From positions 4,092,001-4,156,000 of the forward strand of contig CP159990.1 in assembly GCA_040702975.1 (NCBI GenBank): a stretch of DNA of 64,000 nt. Direction: 5' to 3'. This document shows, in pieces, positions 41,233 to 51,314 of this stretch. The stretch comes from Roseburia hominis (GTDB lineage: Bacteria; Bacillota; Clostridia; Lachnospirales; Lachnospiraceae). How positions within the stretch are numbered: position 1 is the stretch's first letter; each line of letters starts with the position of its first letter. Below the pieces are notes generated by a model, which worked only from the letters and a program-made list of their open reading frames with translations, did no database searches and was not told where the DNA came from. The translations under genes were made by a program, and so were the position numbers.

Positions 41233-43227
41233 CTATACTAATACTGTTTCAAACTCATTCTTCTTATCGAAGTGATGTCTGCTTCCGATTCTATCTCCCA
41301 TGTAATCTTCCGCAAGTTCACCGTCGGTATCTTTGATAAAGATAATTACCTGCTCAGCAGTCTCAGGAAGCGCCTCGCATACTGTCTTAATTCTTCTCTT
41401 ATCAAATGCAGATAATGGTGCATCCATTACTAACGGATACGGTTCGGAAGAAAGAAGCTGTACATCCTCATCAGTTGCAATTCTGTTGTCACGTGCCATT
41501 TTAATGATGCCTGTAATAAATGCAAATATTACAGATATACTCTGAGCCGTTGATGTTTCAACATCTCCATCATAATCTGTAGCGTATACCGAAATATGAT
41601 ATTTCTCATCAATGGTTAAATATAACCCACCTTCATAAATCTGCTTGAAAATATCATTAATAGTAGTCTGCAGACGGTAACGAATCTCAGCCTCACTTGT
41701 CATATATACTTCCTGCAGCTCTTTATAAATTCTTTCAGCATATGCCTTATAAATCTCTATTTTCTTGTTATTGTCATCTAACAGTGTAAGGTTACGGCGT
41801 TCTGTATCTGCACGCTCCATCTCACTCTCTTTTTTGCCTTTTTCAGCAATCTTGCGATCTCGTTCTGCATTATCCTTACGAATAGTCTGATCGCAAATCT
41901 GGATTTCATTATTGATTGCACGAACCTTTGCACGGACATCTCCACCACTAAGCTTACCCTCTACAATAGCAAGCTCATCCCTTAAATCAGTGAGGTCATC
42001 TTCCTGCTGGCTAATAACTGCCAAATGGTCGCTTACCTGTCCGTAGATATCCTGACGGTCATTTGCTCTTCGTTTAGACTCCTTCTTAAAATCACCAATA
42101 GTGGTGCTAATAGACTGAGGTGGTAGAAAATCTATCAACTCCTTAACCTTCGTATATGGTATGGTTCCCTCATCCAGATGTGTACCACAAAGACAAACCT
42201 TCTGCTTTAATAGGTATTCTATGGTCTTTGCATGCATATATGGAATGTCTTTTCCGGCAAAATCCTTTTCCGATAACAGTTCCAGTGCACGCTGAATTAG
42301 CGAGATTGAGAAGAACGAACTCAGACTTCCATTAAAGTCCTTGCTAATCAACTTATATACATTAGACTTTGATTTCTCAGCTGCTCTAATCTTACTAAGA
42401 AGTTTTTCCTTCTTCTCCTGCAACTCTTCACCTTCGGCATACTGCTTAATCTCCTCAGACTTTTCTGCCTTTCTCGCACGTGCAGCTTCTATTTCGTTAT
42501 CCAATTCCTCTATACGTGCGTCGATAGCAGCAATTTCCGTCTTGCAACGCTCTATGGTGTCAGTATATTCCTTAATCTTCGTATTACTCTGTGCATTGTA
42601 ACTTGATTCATAGCTACTAATAACGCTACTTTTTTTTATTGGATCAAAATGCTGGATTGCACTATACATTGCATTCAAACCAAGTAAACCTTTTACTGCT
42701 TTAGCAAAATCTGTTGCCTTCTTACCTGTAGAAATATCCTTACTCATCTTCTCGATACGTTCGCCGTCAAAGAAAAAGTATCTTGATAATTCCTTAGGCA
42801 AAATGCCTTTAACTTCACTTTCGCATTGAAACTTCTTTACGTAATTGGTATTTCCAGAAGCATCCTTAACTGCAATATCAAAAGTAGTATTATCAGCCTT
42901 GATTCTATTGGAAGTATCCTTACGATAAATCTGTTCTCTGATAAGTGTATAGTCAACTTCTCCATGATGCAGCTTCAAAGTAACCTGAACCTTACATTCC
43001 TGTCCCGGTCTCATCTCTGTAGCCACTATTTTATTGAGCATATTCTTATCTGAAAACTCTGTCTCTCCGTACAAACACCAGAAGAAGGCCTGTGCGAAAG
43101 TAGTCTTGCCAGTACCATTCTCACCGATGATTATGGTTACATTTTTCCCATTATTTCCGTCAGCAAAATCAATAGATTCATTACGAAACTGGCGGAAGTT
43201 CTCCAGTTTTATCGATTGAAGTAACAC
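41233..43227 (-). CDS. DndD-like SMC/Rad50-type ATPase
   Basis: 664 residues. N-terminal MLLQSIKLENFRQFRNESID and Walker A IIIGENGTGKTTFAQAFFWCLYG (P-loop at about 35-42). The DndD signature RYFFFDGERI follows near residue 150. Two coiled-coil arms flank a short hinge with KVCLCGTHLDEG, a reduced zinc-hook-like turn. The C-terminal ATPase lobe has SISVIFAFITGIIKMARDNR and YPLVMDAPLSAFDKRR (Walker B). DndD links ATP hydrolysis to phosphorothioation in Dnd systems; here the paired genes suggest it may act in defence. The GTG start follows GAGGAGGAAGCACA, overlapping the 54-aa gene. Confidence 0.9.
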   Translation of the reverse strand: MLLQSIKLENFRQFRNESIDFADGNNGKNVTIIIGENGTGKTTFAQAFFWCLYGETEFSDKNMLNKIVATEMRPGQECKVQVTLKLHHGEVDYTLIREQIYRKDTSNRIKADNTTFDIAVKDASGNTNYVKKFQCESEVKGILPKELSRYFFFDGERIEKMSKDISTGKKATDFAKAVKGLLGLNAMYSAIQHFDPIKKSSVISSYESSYNAQSNTKIKEYTDTIERCKTEIAAIDARIEELDNEIEAARARKAEKSEEIKQYAEGEELQEKKEKLLSKIRAAEKSKSNVYKLISKDFNGSLSSFFSISLIQRALELLSEKDFAGKDIPYMHAKTIEYLLKQKVCLCGTHLDEGTIPYTKVKELIDFLPPQSISTTIGDFKKESKRRANDRQDIYGQVSDHLAVISQQEDDLTDLRDELAIVEGKLSGGDVRAKVRAINNEIQICDQTIRKDNAERDRKIAEKGKKESEMERADTERRNLTLLDDNNKKIEIYKAYAERIYKELQEVYMTSEAEIRYRLQTTINDIFKQIYEGGLYLTIDEKYHISVYATDYDGDVETSTAQSISVIFAFITGIIKMARDNRIATDEDVQLLSSEPYPLVMDAPLSAFDKRRIKTVCEALPETAEQVIIFIKDTDGELAEDYMGDRIGSRHHFDKKNEFETVLV

Positions 43228-43373
43228 TGTGCTTCCTCCTCTATCTTTTTCTTAATCCAACTGACCATCTGCTGATCCGACATCGTTCTGGTCTTTAAGT
43301 TCATGTTCTCCTGGATGATGATTTTACGTTTTAATCGTTCAATCGCCTTATCATCAATCTTGATTTCTTCCAT
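43209..43373 (-). CDS. Small protein between the helicase and DndD-like genes (54 aa)
   Basis: 54 residues: MEEIKIDDKAIERLKRKIII, then QENMNLKTRTMSDQQMVSWI and KKKIEEEAQCYFNR. It is helical, basic and begins 3 bp after the helicase stop, with AGGATAGGG upstream. Its last 19 bases overlap the DndD-like start, and it contains that gene's GAGGAGG site. This tight coupling argues it is a real gene rather than a spacer. No family recognised; it may be a stoichiometric partner of the DndD-like ATPase. Confidence 0.7.
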   Translation of the reverse strand: MEEIKIDDKAIERLKRKIIIQENMNLKTRTMSDQQMVSWIKKKIEEEAQCYFNR

Positions 43374-43375
43374 AA

Positions 43376-45592
43376 TCAAAGCCCTATCCTTTCTGAATCA
43401 TTCTCATCTTCTTCTGCGATATGATACGCTTCTTGTATATCCCAAATCAAATCATTTGCTTCCATCGAATTCATAGAAAGTCGACCAAATTCTTTGATCC
43501 TTGCGAGTTCATTTTTAACAAGAGACAAATCTCTTTGCGCCTGCTCTGTAGTTAGTCCAGAAACAGAATCCAATTCTCTCGGTAGCGTTACAAAGTCATA
43601 TATTTCTGCAAATGGCTTATTGTCAGCTTTTCTAAGTACACGTCCTCTACGCTGAATATATTCCTTTGGATTAGTGGTACTTGCTAAAATAAATGCGGTT
43701 CTTATACCTGGAATATTCACACCCTCATCCAAACACTTAATAGCTACGATAGCCTGTAATCTGTCACCCTTTTGGAACTGTTCCTCAATAGTAGCTCTGG
43801 TCTCCATATTTTCTTCTGAAGTAAATTTCGCAACTTCCATATGAAACTCATTCCCCAGAATTCTGGTAACAGCTTCTATCTGACGAATATCATCTTCATC
43901 AGTGTTAGAATTATCTGCTTTTTCATCAACCACATTTGTCGCTCCACAGTATACTAAAATGTTGTTATCATCAGCATAAGGAGCTATATATTCTTTCAAT
44001 GCATCAAGCTTCTGGCTTGCTCCGGCAACAATTCTCGCTCTTTCCATCGCAAGGATTTCACCACGTTTATTCAACTTATATTTTCCATCCTTGCCTTTTA
44101 TTAGACACTTTGACATCTCATAAGACTTTTGTTCATACTTTTCAAGTTCTTCATCAGTCAAATAAACAGGAATAGGGAAATATTTATATTTTGTTAGCTT
44201 ATCCTGTTCTATAGCACGCTCTAACGAATACTCAATGCATTTCTTTCCGAAGAAATCATAAAGTACAGCTGTTCCTTCGTCATCTCTATGTCTATCCAGC
44301 GTTGCAGAAAGAGCTAATCTGTATGCAAATCTGTCATCTAACAGTATTGCATAGCTTCTCGCTCCAAAGTTATGAGCCTCATCAACCACAAGTAATACTG
44401 ATGACTGAATTTTACTTATTTCCTCTTGAACTGTAGAATTAGCAAAAGTGGCATTCGTACATACGAAACAGAAAAAACTCTTCTCTCTTCGAAGCTTCTG
44501 ATCTCTTACAGCACGCGCTAATCTCTTTTTCCAGTCCCTCTGTGGAGAACTACTATATCCTATAATCGGTTTTATGTTAAATCTTACAATATCTTCAACC
44601 CACTGCTCTACCAGGTGCTGATATGGACAAACAATAATTACTGCCAAGACATCATCTAAATCTTCAGAAAGCTTCGATATCGCTCCAAGTCCGGTAAGCG
44701 TCTTTCCCGTACCCGTAGCCATATCAAATATTCCTCTGTAGTTTTCTCCTACCCAGGAAGCTATGGCATCCTTCTGATAATCTCTGAGTTCAATATCTTC
44801 CGGTACTCTAGCGCCAATTGGTCCTTGCTGTTCCCTTGCCATATCACTAATCTTTGTGGCATAAGTTAAAATTCTCCTTGCAAACTGATCCTTATCAATA
44901 TTAAAGTTCGGAGATTTTCTTCTATATTTTTCTATCAGTGCATCTGTTATATTTGGAAATTCCATCACTTTTATATTAGGTTCCGAATCGTGCCAAATAG
45001 AATAGAATGCATTTTCCTTTAATCTTACGCGCTCAACTTCGCTTTGATCTCCCCAGCTTCTAAAAACATCCATTGTTTCATAGTTTATAGACATTGCTGT
45101 GGCTGACTCATTATTAGATCCAGAGAATGCTATTTTATCTCCCAAAGCATCCTCAACAATTCCCATCTTCTCATGATACATACCTATACCACCACGATCC
45201 TCTGTATAGGCAATTTGAATATCCATGATTCCATCCGCAATAAGTGAGGCCAAGAGATTCAATCTCTCCATCGAATAGTAATCCGTAGGCTCCTCGGCGA
45301 TTTGAGCTAACAGTGCCTTTTCAATAATGTGATTTCTATCCTCGTATCCCTTCTTTATTGCTTCGATATCTTCATCTGATAAGTAAGGAGATGCAACAAT
45401 CTGAATCTTACCGCCTTCCGAAGCCATTTCAGCAATTCCTTTTGATATCTCCACAAGTGAAGATGATGAAAAAAAGCCAACCGCTCTTTTGTAGGAAATC
45501 GATTCCCTTAAAAGTGGTATATAAAAATCTTGCACCACATTGTCTATCAAGGATCTATATTCACTTTTCACCTTATGATCCTTAAATCCCAT
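43376..45592 (-). CDS. Helicase with N-terminal PLD nuclease domain
   Basis: 738 residues. The N-terminal 200 residues carry a PLD-like site, MYHEKMGIVEDALGDKIAFSGSNNES (His140, Lys142, Ser158-Asn160). The SF2 helicase follows: RDYQKDAIASW (Q-like), Walker A DMATGTGKTLTG (about 290-301), DEAH box VVDEAHNFGA, SAT motif LALSATLDRH, and C-terminal VAIKCLDEGVNIPGI and YIQRRGRVLRK. PLD-helicases of this shape serve as restriction effectors in several defence systems. The start follows AAAGGAGGATGCAACTGA, 20 bp after the cysteine desulfurase gene, in the ssp operon. It probably translocates on and cuts unmodified DNA. Confidence 0.9.
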   Translation of the reverse strand: MGFKDHKVKSEYRSLIDNVVQDFYIPLLRESISYKRAVGFFSSSSLVEISKGIAEMASEGGKIQIVASPYLSDEDIEAIKKGYEDRNHIIEKALLAQIAEEPTDYYSMERLNLLASLIADGIMDIQIAYTEDRGGIGMYHEKMGIVEDALGDKIAFSGSNNESATAMSINYETMDVFRSWGDQSEVERVRLKENAFYSIWHDSEPNIKVMEFPNITDALIEKYRRKSPNFNIDKDQFARRILTYATKISDMAREQQGPIGARVPEDIELRDYQKDAIASWVGENYRGIFDMATGTGKTLTGLGAISKLSEDLDDVLAVIIVCPYQHLVEQWVEDIVRFNIKPIIGYSSSPQRDWKKRLARAVRDQKLRREKSFFCFVCTNATFANSTVQEEISKIQSSVLLVVDEAHNFGARSYAILLDDRFAYRLALSATLDRHRDDEGTAVLYDFFGKKCIEYSLERAIEQDKLTKYKYFPIPVYLTDEELEKYEQKSYEMSKCLIKGKDGKYKLNKRGEILAMERARIVAGASQKLDALKEYIAPYADDNNILVYCGATNVVDEKADNSNTDEDDIRQIEAVTRILGNEFHMEVAKFTSEENMETRATIEEQFQKGDRLQAIVAIKCLDEGVNIPGIRTAFILASTTNPKEYIQRRGRVLRKADNKPFAEIYDFVTLPRELDSVSGLTTEQAQRDLSLVKNELARIKEFGRLSMNSMEANDLIWDIQEAYHIAEEDENDSERIGL

Positions 45593-45612
45593 TCAGTTGC
45601 ATCCTCCTTCCT

Positions 45613-46758
45613 TTATAAATTCTCTTCTATATAATCTAAGGCCTCACGTAAATCCTCGAAATCTTTTTCGGTTGTAAAATAATTAACGCTAAACCTTATA
45701 GTTCCTGCAGGATATGTTCCTAAGAATTGATGCGCTAATGGTGCGCAATGCAATCCTGTACGCAGGGCTATCCCTTGTTGGTCAAATACACTACCCGCAC
45801 TATCACTACTGATATCATTTATCAGACAGGAAACAATCCCCACATAATCACACTCAGGATTGTTACCTACAATTTTAATAAAATCATACTGCTCTAACAA
45901 ATCTATTAGACGTTGACGATTAGCATCCTCAACCTCCTTCAACTTTTCAACTGTCAGTTCTTGAATCCAACCAATTGCTGCATTAAGACCTGCAATACCA
46001 GCTATATTCAAAGTCCCCATTTCATATTTTTCCGGGATACTTTCTGGCATATCCTGATTTACAGATTCATAACCCGTTCCGCCAAAGATTACCGCCGGTA
46101 AATCCACTGATGGATTCATTACAAATCCAGAGATTCCAGTTGGACCATATAAAGTCTTATGACCTGCAAATACTGCAAAATCAAAAGTACTTAATCCCAA
46201 ATTGCACTCAACAATACCTGCAGTCTGTGCCATATCAACCAATGTAACAGCATTGTGTTTCTTTGCCATAGAGAAAATATCTTCTACTGGAGCCACAAGA
46301 CCAATCGTATTGCTGGCATGACTTACAATCACAAGGTCAGGTTTAACAGCATCAAACTGATATCTTATTTTTTCAAGATCATATTGTAAATTCTTGTTTA
46401 CCGACAGCTGGGTAACAGTGATTTTGCTATCCTTTTCAAAATGATGTAATGTCCTTGTTACTGCGTTGTGTTCAAAAGGACTTATATAGATATTCTTAGC
46501 ACCAGCAACAACCATTCCCTGAATAATAATATTCAGAGCAACTGTTGCTGTCGGTGTAAATATTACTTGTTTAGCAGGACAATGTAGTAATTCCTGAATC
46601 TTCTTTCGAGTATCAGTGATCAACCCACCTGCAGTAACGGACATGGAATGATCCCCACGTCCTGCATTGCCACCACTTTTTCGGTAGAACTCATCCATGA
46701 AGGCATATACACATTCTGGCTTAGGATATGTAGTTGCCGCATTATCAAAATATGCCAT
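45613..46758 (-). CDS. sspA: Cysteine desulfurase, SspA/DndA-like
   Basis: 381 residues of aminotransferase class V. N-terminal MAYFDNAATTYPKPE, PLP-binding VSHASNTIGLVAPVEDI and VDMAQTAGIVEC, Schiff-base Lys in FAGHKTLYGPTG (Lys201), and the persulfide-forming Cys338 in RTGLHCAPLAH. It removes sulfur from cysteine and passes it to the sulfurtransferase of the phosphorothioation complex. The RTGxHCAP loop is of the group II (SufS/CsdB-like) kind. The symbol is by context: the gene sits between the SspC-like NTPase and the helicase in a phosphorothioation operon. Confidence 0.88.
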   Translation of the reverse strand: MAYFDNAATTYPKPECVYAFMDEFYRKSGGNAGRGDHSMSVTAGGLITDTRKKIQELLHCPAKQVIFTPTATVALNIIIQGMVVAGAKNIYISPFEHNAVTRTLHHFEKDSKITVTQLSVNKNLQYDLEKIRYQFDAVKPDLVIVSHASNTIGLVAPVEDIFSMAKKHNAVTLVDMAQTAGIVECNLGLSTFDFAVFAGHKTLYGPTGISGFVMNPSVDLPAVIFGGTGYESVNQDMPESIPEKYEMGTLNIAGIAGLNAAIGWIQELTVEKLKEVEDANRQRLIDLLEQYDFIKIVGNNPECDYVGIVSCLINDISSDSAGSVFDQQGIALRTGLHCAPLAHQFLGTYPAGTIRFSVNYFTTEKDFEDLREALDYIEENL

Positions 46759-46769
46759 TCATAGGCCTC

Positions 46770-49700
46770 CTAACATAAATCTTTTAAAATCTCCATGAGA
46801 ATCTGTCTCTTCTCTTGGTCAGAGATTGCCCTTCCCATCGACTCAAGTGCTGCAGTTACCTGATTATGCAAAAGCTTACCCTTACCAGTTCCCTCAACAC
46901 TATTAAATCTTTTTGTAACAGCAACACCATTATCATCCAAAAATGTAATCTGATAAGTGCTGGTATTTTGTGACTCTGAAGTATCTCTCTTTTCCGAATG
47001 GTGGGCTTCTGCTGTCTCCTTATATCTACGAATACTCTCTGTATAAAGGTCAGCAACCTTTTCATCCCAGTCTTCGATTCTTAGATCTGTAGCAAGCTTT
47101 GCAAGTCTGGTTATGGTAAGATCATCGTCATTAGTAATACTTCTAAATAGACCAAGGCACTTTTCAGTTCCATCAGTAAATAACTGTTCAAAAACTGTTT
47201 GATCTAATGACTCACACCAATCCTTAATCACAGAAGACAATGACATCTTATTTACACACTCTCTTGTTCTAGGGAGCGCAAAAAGTTCCTTTGTTTCTTT
47301 GATGAGACTCTTCTTGATATTTTTCAAATACTCATCATAAAACTTCTTAACTGCCCCCACGTTATCAGACAATGTTTCCTGAAACTCATTCATCGCAAAA
47401 AGCTTTGGCATTTTCTCAAAAAGAAGTTCGTTTCCACTAATATTTTGTTTGAGCAGTTTCAGAAGTTCCTGGTATGCCTTTGGAATCTTCTTTCCGTCAG
47501 CGCCCTTTTTGCTTTCCTTTGCATATTTAGGCAGCGCCATATACCAACGACGCATTGCAGACACTGCATAATCGTATGAGTTAATTCCTCTTTCCGCATC
47601 AACAATATATTCAGCAAAACTTTCTGCTAATTTATTTACAAAACCTTCCTTCTCAGGATCCCAATCCAGATATGCAAGAGTAAACATCTCTGGTTTAGAG
47701 TTGATTTGCAATAAGGTCTCTGCAGATAATGTCACCTGTCCAAACTGATCAGATATAATTACTTCTCTTTTATATTCATGCATTACTGCTGCGAGGTAAA
47801 TCGGTATCAAACCTTTTCTTAAACCAATATGACATTCCGCAGATGTAAGTCTACGGTATAGTTCTTCAAAAGACATTGTTCCATTTTGTCTTGTCTCTAC
47901 TATGAAGTCCTCTATTACCGCAAGCATCTCATCCATATGCTCTACAGCTGTTGGCTTAAGATTCAGCTTTGGAAGTCCATCATTCTCCTCCCATACTCCA
48001 GTACGAATGAGGGTGCCTCTCATAATAGAAACTTCCTGGCCGGATCCAGTAAGTCCAAGATTAGGTTCCAACTCATTACGAAGTAACGCAGCTACAATTT
48101 TGTTTCTGCTATTATTAGCTGTAGCTGTTATCTCATTTCTATTCATTGCCTCATTATTGATTACAGGCGTAAGTGAATATACTTCATCACAAATAGTAGA
48201 CATCAATTCAGTCAGCGCCGCTTTTCTACTAATTGCCACTTCTCTGCCCTTATAAATATAACGAGATTTATACTCTTCCGGTCTGGTGTAGCCACGCATA
48301 AATGTGCCAATGACTTCCCTTAAATCCTCATAGATTACTTCATATTCATCAAAGAGCACCTTGTCATCATTAGCATTATCACGCAATACAGATACAGCAT
48401 TAAACTCTTTGACAATGTCATTGATTTCCGCAAAATGTCTTGGAAGTATGAAAATAATACTTTCGCTTTCTGTACTTGTATTAAGAATAATTTCCTTTAA
48501 TCTGGAAATAGATTCCTCACTATGCGGAATAATTCCATAGATAACACCATCTGCATCTATGGATGCACTCTTCAATGTCCAGTCTACATCTTCAGTCACT
48601 TCATCTTCATCGATAAATTCGAAAGTGAAGTATCTGATCATATCCCTCTCATTATTATATCGAGATGGATATACGTAATTATCAAAATTGGAGTTATTCA
48701 GAGTATCTTTTACAGTAGTTCTCTTACTCTGAACCTCAACCATATCATTTATTTTCTGACGTATATCTACTCCTGAAGTCTGCTTCAGTCTTAGATAATT
48801 ATTACTTCTCTTAAGATAAATTACGTACTCTTTTTCAATCAGGTTATCAATCGCCTGGTTAATTTCCTCAGGTGTATAACTGATAGAATAGATGCTTACC
48901 AGTTCATCCTTTGATGGCTGCAGTTTTTCAAACTGTTCCAAAATGTATATCAAAGCCAGGGTCTTAATAATCTTGCTTTCAAGAAAATTCTCGCCAAGCT
49001 TCTCAAGTATCATTTCAGTAAGCACGTAATTCTCATGTATGCTACCGCCATATACCTCTTTCTTAAACAAAGGTTCAAAATAATCATAAATAAGATCTGG
49101 TGTAATCAGCTCAAAATGGTCATCTTCATAGTTTTCCAAGAAGGCGAGCAGTGTGGACACGCCTGGTGCAGAAATAAAAGTAAACAGCGTTCTTTCGTTC
49201 TGTGCAACACGCTCAGATAATCTAGGCAAAATAAAAGTTGAAACCGGATGTAACGGATAACAACCATACATCGTTTTCTCAACATATTCTTCATCAACAT
49301 CACTGAAAATATGATGTTTACCATATCTCTGGAAAATGTCTTCAAAGCTTTTAGCATATTCCTTGCAAAACTTATTCCAAGAAGAGGACTTTTTTTGGAT
49401 TGCCGAACCAATTATTTCGTAAGTCTGAGTAAAGTTGTTATTCAGATGGATATGTTTAAATCTCTCTGAAACTCCGCGCCATCCATCCACCTTCTGCTTA
49501 GGAAGTTTATCAATATAGTTAGCAATCTCTTTATGCGATATAAGCATAAGATGCATCTGTGCTTCTCCGCTTCTATTGCACTTCTCTGCAAAGTCCTGAA
49601 GCATTTTTGTATCACTTACAGAAGCCTCTTTAATATTTGCTTCAAGGAATTTGCTAAACTCATCATAAATAACATAAATTCCTGTATATCCCTTTGATTT

Positions 49701-50387
49701 AAGACCTTTAACAGCTTCCTCATAAAGGTCAACAACATCAAATCCTAAAAAAGGATTGAATACACTACCAGCTGTCAACGTAGGATATATCTTTTCAAAC
49801 TTCTCATATGCCTCTGTACCGAAACTCTGCAATTCTTCAACAAATTGCTTTATAGGCATATCGAGTGCCTCTTTCAATTTCTTATAAGTGTCAGGAAATT
49901 CTTTTTCCCAACGGTTTATTACTTGTACAGCTGCTTTATAATTTGTCTCAGGCATAACATCCAACAAGCCATTAGTTGAAAGTGTTCTCTGTAATGCAAG
50001 TAAAAAAGCCTGCGGCAAACTCGTATTGCTGCCAGTTATAATTACCGGAAGAATCTTATTGTTTGATTCATAATAATTATCTACTATCTGACATAACCTA
50101 GGATTTTCATCAATCTTTGGATTTGCTTTTTCAAATAACACAGAGTTTCGCTTCATAAGCATGGCAAGAATAGTAAGAACAATATGAGACTTACCCTTGC
50201 CATATGCTCCTATAAGAACTCTTGCTCTCTCTGTTGACGTTGGATTGGTGCTAAGAAGAATATCTTCCATCAATGCCAACGCTGATCTAGTCGGTATAAA
50301 ATTTTTTAATTTATCATCATTGTTCAGATCATATCCAATATTCACCGAATACTGAAATCCTGAAGCAACCGATATCATTTTGCTCAT
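46770..50387 (-). CDS. Large P-loop NTPase, SspC-like
   Basis: About 1,205 residues. N-terminal MISVASGFQYSVNIGYDLNN, Walker A RVLIGAYGKGKSHIVLT (P-loop at about 62-69 of the long frame), a sensor-like VIITGSNTSLP, and Walker B TGIYVIYDEFSKFLEA. The rest is a long helical region with a C-terminal unit ending ISDQEKRQILMEILKDLC. Large NTPases with the GAYGKGKSH loop are partners of DUF4007 proteins; in Ssp systems SspC supplies ATPase function. It is bounded by 4-12 bp gaps. Two Met codons two codons apart compete as start; I prefer the inner one for spacing from AGGTGG. Confidence 0.85.
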   Translation of the reverse strand: MSKMISVASGFQYSVNIGYDLNNDDKLKNFIPTRSALALMEDILLSTNPTSTERARVLIGAYGKGKSHIVLTILAMLMKRNSVLFEKANPKIDENPRLCQIVDNYYESNNKILPVIITGSNTSLPQAFLLALQRTLSTNGLLDVMPETNYKAAVQVINRWEKEFPDTYKKLKEALDMPIKQFVEELQSFGTEAYEKFEKIYPTLTAGSVFNPFLGFDVVDLYEEAVKGLKSKGYTGIYVIYDEFSKFLEANIKEASVSDTKMLQDFAEKCNRSGEAQMHLMLISHKEIANYIDKLPKQKVDGWRGVSERFKHIHLNNNFTQTYEIIGSAIQKKSSSWNKFCKEYAKSFEDIFQRYGKHHIFSDVDEEYVEKTMYGCYPLHPVSTFILPRLSERVAQNERTLFTFISAPGVSTLLAFLENYEDDHFELITPDLIYDYFEPLFKKEVYGGSIHENYVLTEMILEKLGENFLESKIIKTLALIYILEQFEKLQPSKDELVSIYSISYTPEEINQAIDNLIEKEYVIYLKRSNNYLRLKQTSGVDIRQKINDMVEVQSKRTTVKDTLNNSNFDNYVYPSRYNNERDMIRYFTFEFIDEDEVTEDVDWTLKSASIDADGVIYGIIPHSEESISRLKEIILNTSTESESIIFILPRHFAEINDIVKEFNAVSVLRDNANDDKVLFDEYEVIYEDLREVIGTFMRGYTRPEEYKSRYIYKGREVAISRKAALTELMSTICDEVYSLTPVINNEAMNRNEITATANNSRNKIVAALLRNELEPNLGLTGSGQEVSIMRGTLIRTGVWEENDGLPKLNLKPTAVEHMDEMLAVIEDFIVETRQNGTMSFEELYRRLTSAECHIGLRKGLIPIYLAAVMHEYKREVIISDQFGQVTLSAETLLQINSKPEMFTLAYLDWDPEKEGFVNKLAESFAEYIVDAERGINSYDYAVSAMRRWYMALPKYAKESKKGADGKKIPKAYQELLKLLKQNISGNELLFEKMPKLFAMNEFQETLSDNVGAVKKFYDEYLKNIKKSLIKETKELFALPRTRECVNKMSLSSVIKDWCESLDQTVFEQLFTDGTEKCLGLFRSITNDDDLTITRLAKLATDLRIEDWDEKVADLYTESIRRYKETAEAHHSEKRDTSESQNTSTYQITFLDDNGVAVTKRFNSVEGTGKGKLLHNQVTAALESMGRAISDQEKRQILMEILKDLC

Positions 50388-50397
50388 CGGCATCCAC

Positions 50398-51294
50398 CTA
50401 CATTTCTTCGTCTATAGTTTCATAATATTTCTTAACACACTCGTCAAAAGTCATCTGCTTATTCAAGTGAATAACATCAAGACCTGCAGTTCTTATTATT
50501 TTAAGGAGTCCTGCATTCTCTACTTCATGCAAAATATCCAACATAGTGATAGCATCTAAATTAAATACTTTTCCTATATTCTTAGGCTTTGTCAGTAATT
50601 CATTAAGACTTATCTCATCTCTTCCGTCTGCCTGATCCATAATCACTGCATAGATAACCCAAGGATTAAATGATTTGGCAGTCGGAATCGTCTTTTTATA
50701 TGTTTTCTGTTTCTTATTTGCAATATCTACAAGTCCTAATTCTCCAAACGGACAATCTATATTGTTCTCAGGAGATACTTTACCAGGATTTGATTTATAT
50801 CTAGGCAAATAAGTATTTATGATACATGCAAAGTCATCATTCAAAGATCTGATTGCAACAGTTGATGCACCGTCAGACATCAAAACATAATTCTGCAGTC
50901 CTTGAACAAACTCTTCCCTATTAAATTCTGACATAGAGAACTCATTGAAGAAATAATACCAAGCAGTAGCTTCTTCATCCTGCTTTGCAAGCTGATACTG
51001 CAATAAATAAAGCGTTCCTAGTTCTTCAATAAACTTATCATGCTTAAAGATTTCACTGCCAATATATGTAAGTTTTTGCACCCTCTTACCTTTCGTAGCT
51101 TCCTTTGTTAAGCCTACGGCCTGCAGCCAATATCTCAAGGCCTTAACCATATTAGATCCGATTCCAAGAACATCCATAGGGTTCTCATTTTTATCTACAA
51201 ATAAATCATCCTTAGCAACAACACGTTCCATGCCCTTGCTAAGCCAACCTTTCCTTATGAAAAATGTATCGTGAGCACGAAACTTCATTGTCAT
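50398..51294 (-). CDS. DUF4007 protein, SspB-like DNA nickase
   Basis: 298 residues. The DUF4007 signature is at the N-terminus: FRAHDTFFIRKGWLSKGMERV, then DVLGIGSNMVKALRYWLQAVGL. A central CPFGELGLVDIANKKQKTYKKTIPTAKSFNPWVIY and a C-terminal winged-helix-like tail follow. As I recall, SspB of the single-stranded phosphorothioation system contains DUF4007 and nicks DNA for sulfur insertion. That assignment plus its place between SspD- and SspC-like genes supports the call. The start at 51294 has GGAGGTTGCCGTA upstream. No motif proves the nickase activity. Confidence 0.85.
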   Translation of the reverse strand: MTMKFRAHDTFFIRKGWLSKGMERVVAKDDLFVDKNENPMDVLGIGSNMVKALRYWLQAVGLTKEATKGKRVQKLTYIGSEIFKHDKFIEELGTLYLLQYQLAKQDEEATAWYYFFNEFSMSEFNREEFVQGLQNYVLMSDGASTVAIRSLNDDFACIINTYLPRYKSNPGKVSPENNIDCPFGELGLVDIANKKQKTYKKTIPTAKSFNPWVIYAVIMDQADGRDEISLNELLTKPKNIGKVFNLDAITMLDILHEVENAGLLKIIRTAGLDVIHLNKQMTFDECVKKYYETIDEEM

Positions 51295-51314
51295 TACGGC
51301 AACCTCCATAACTG

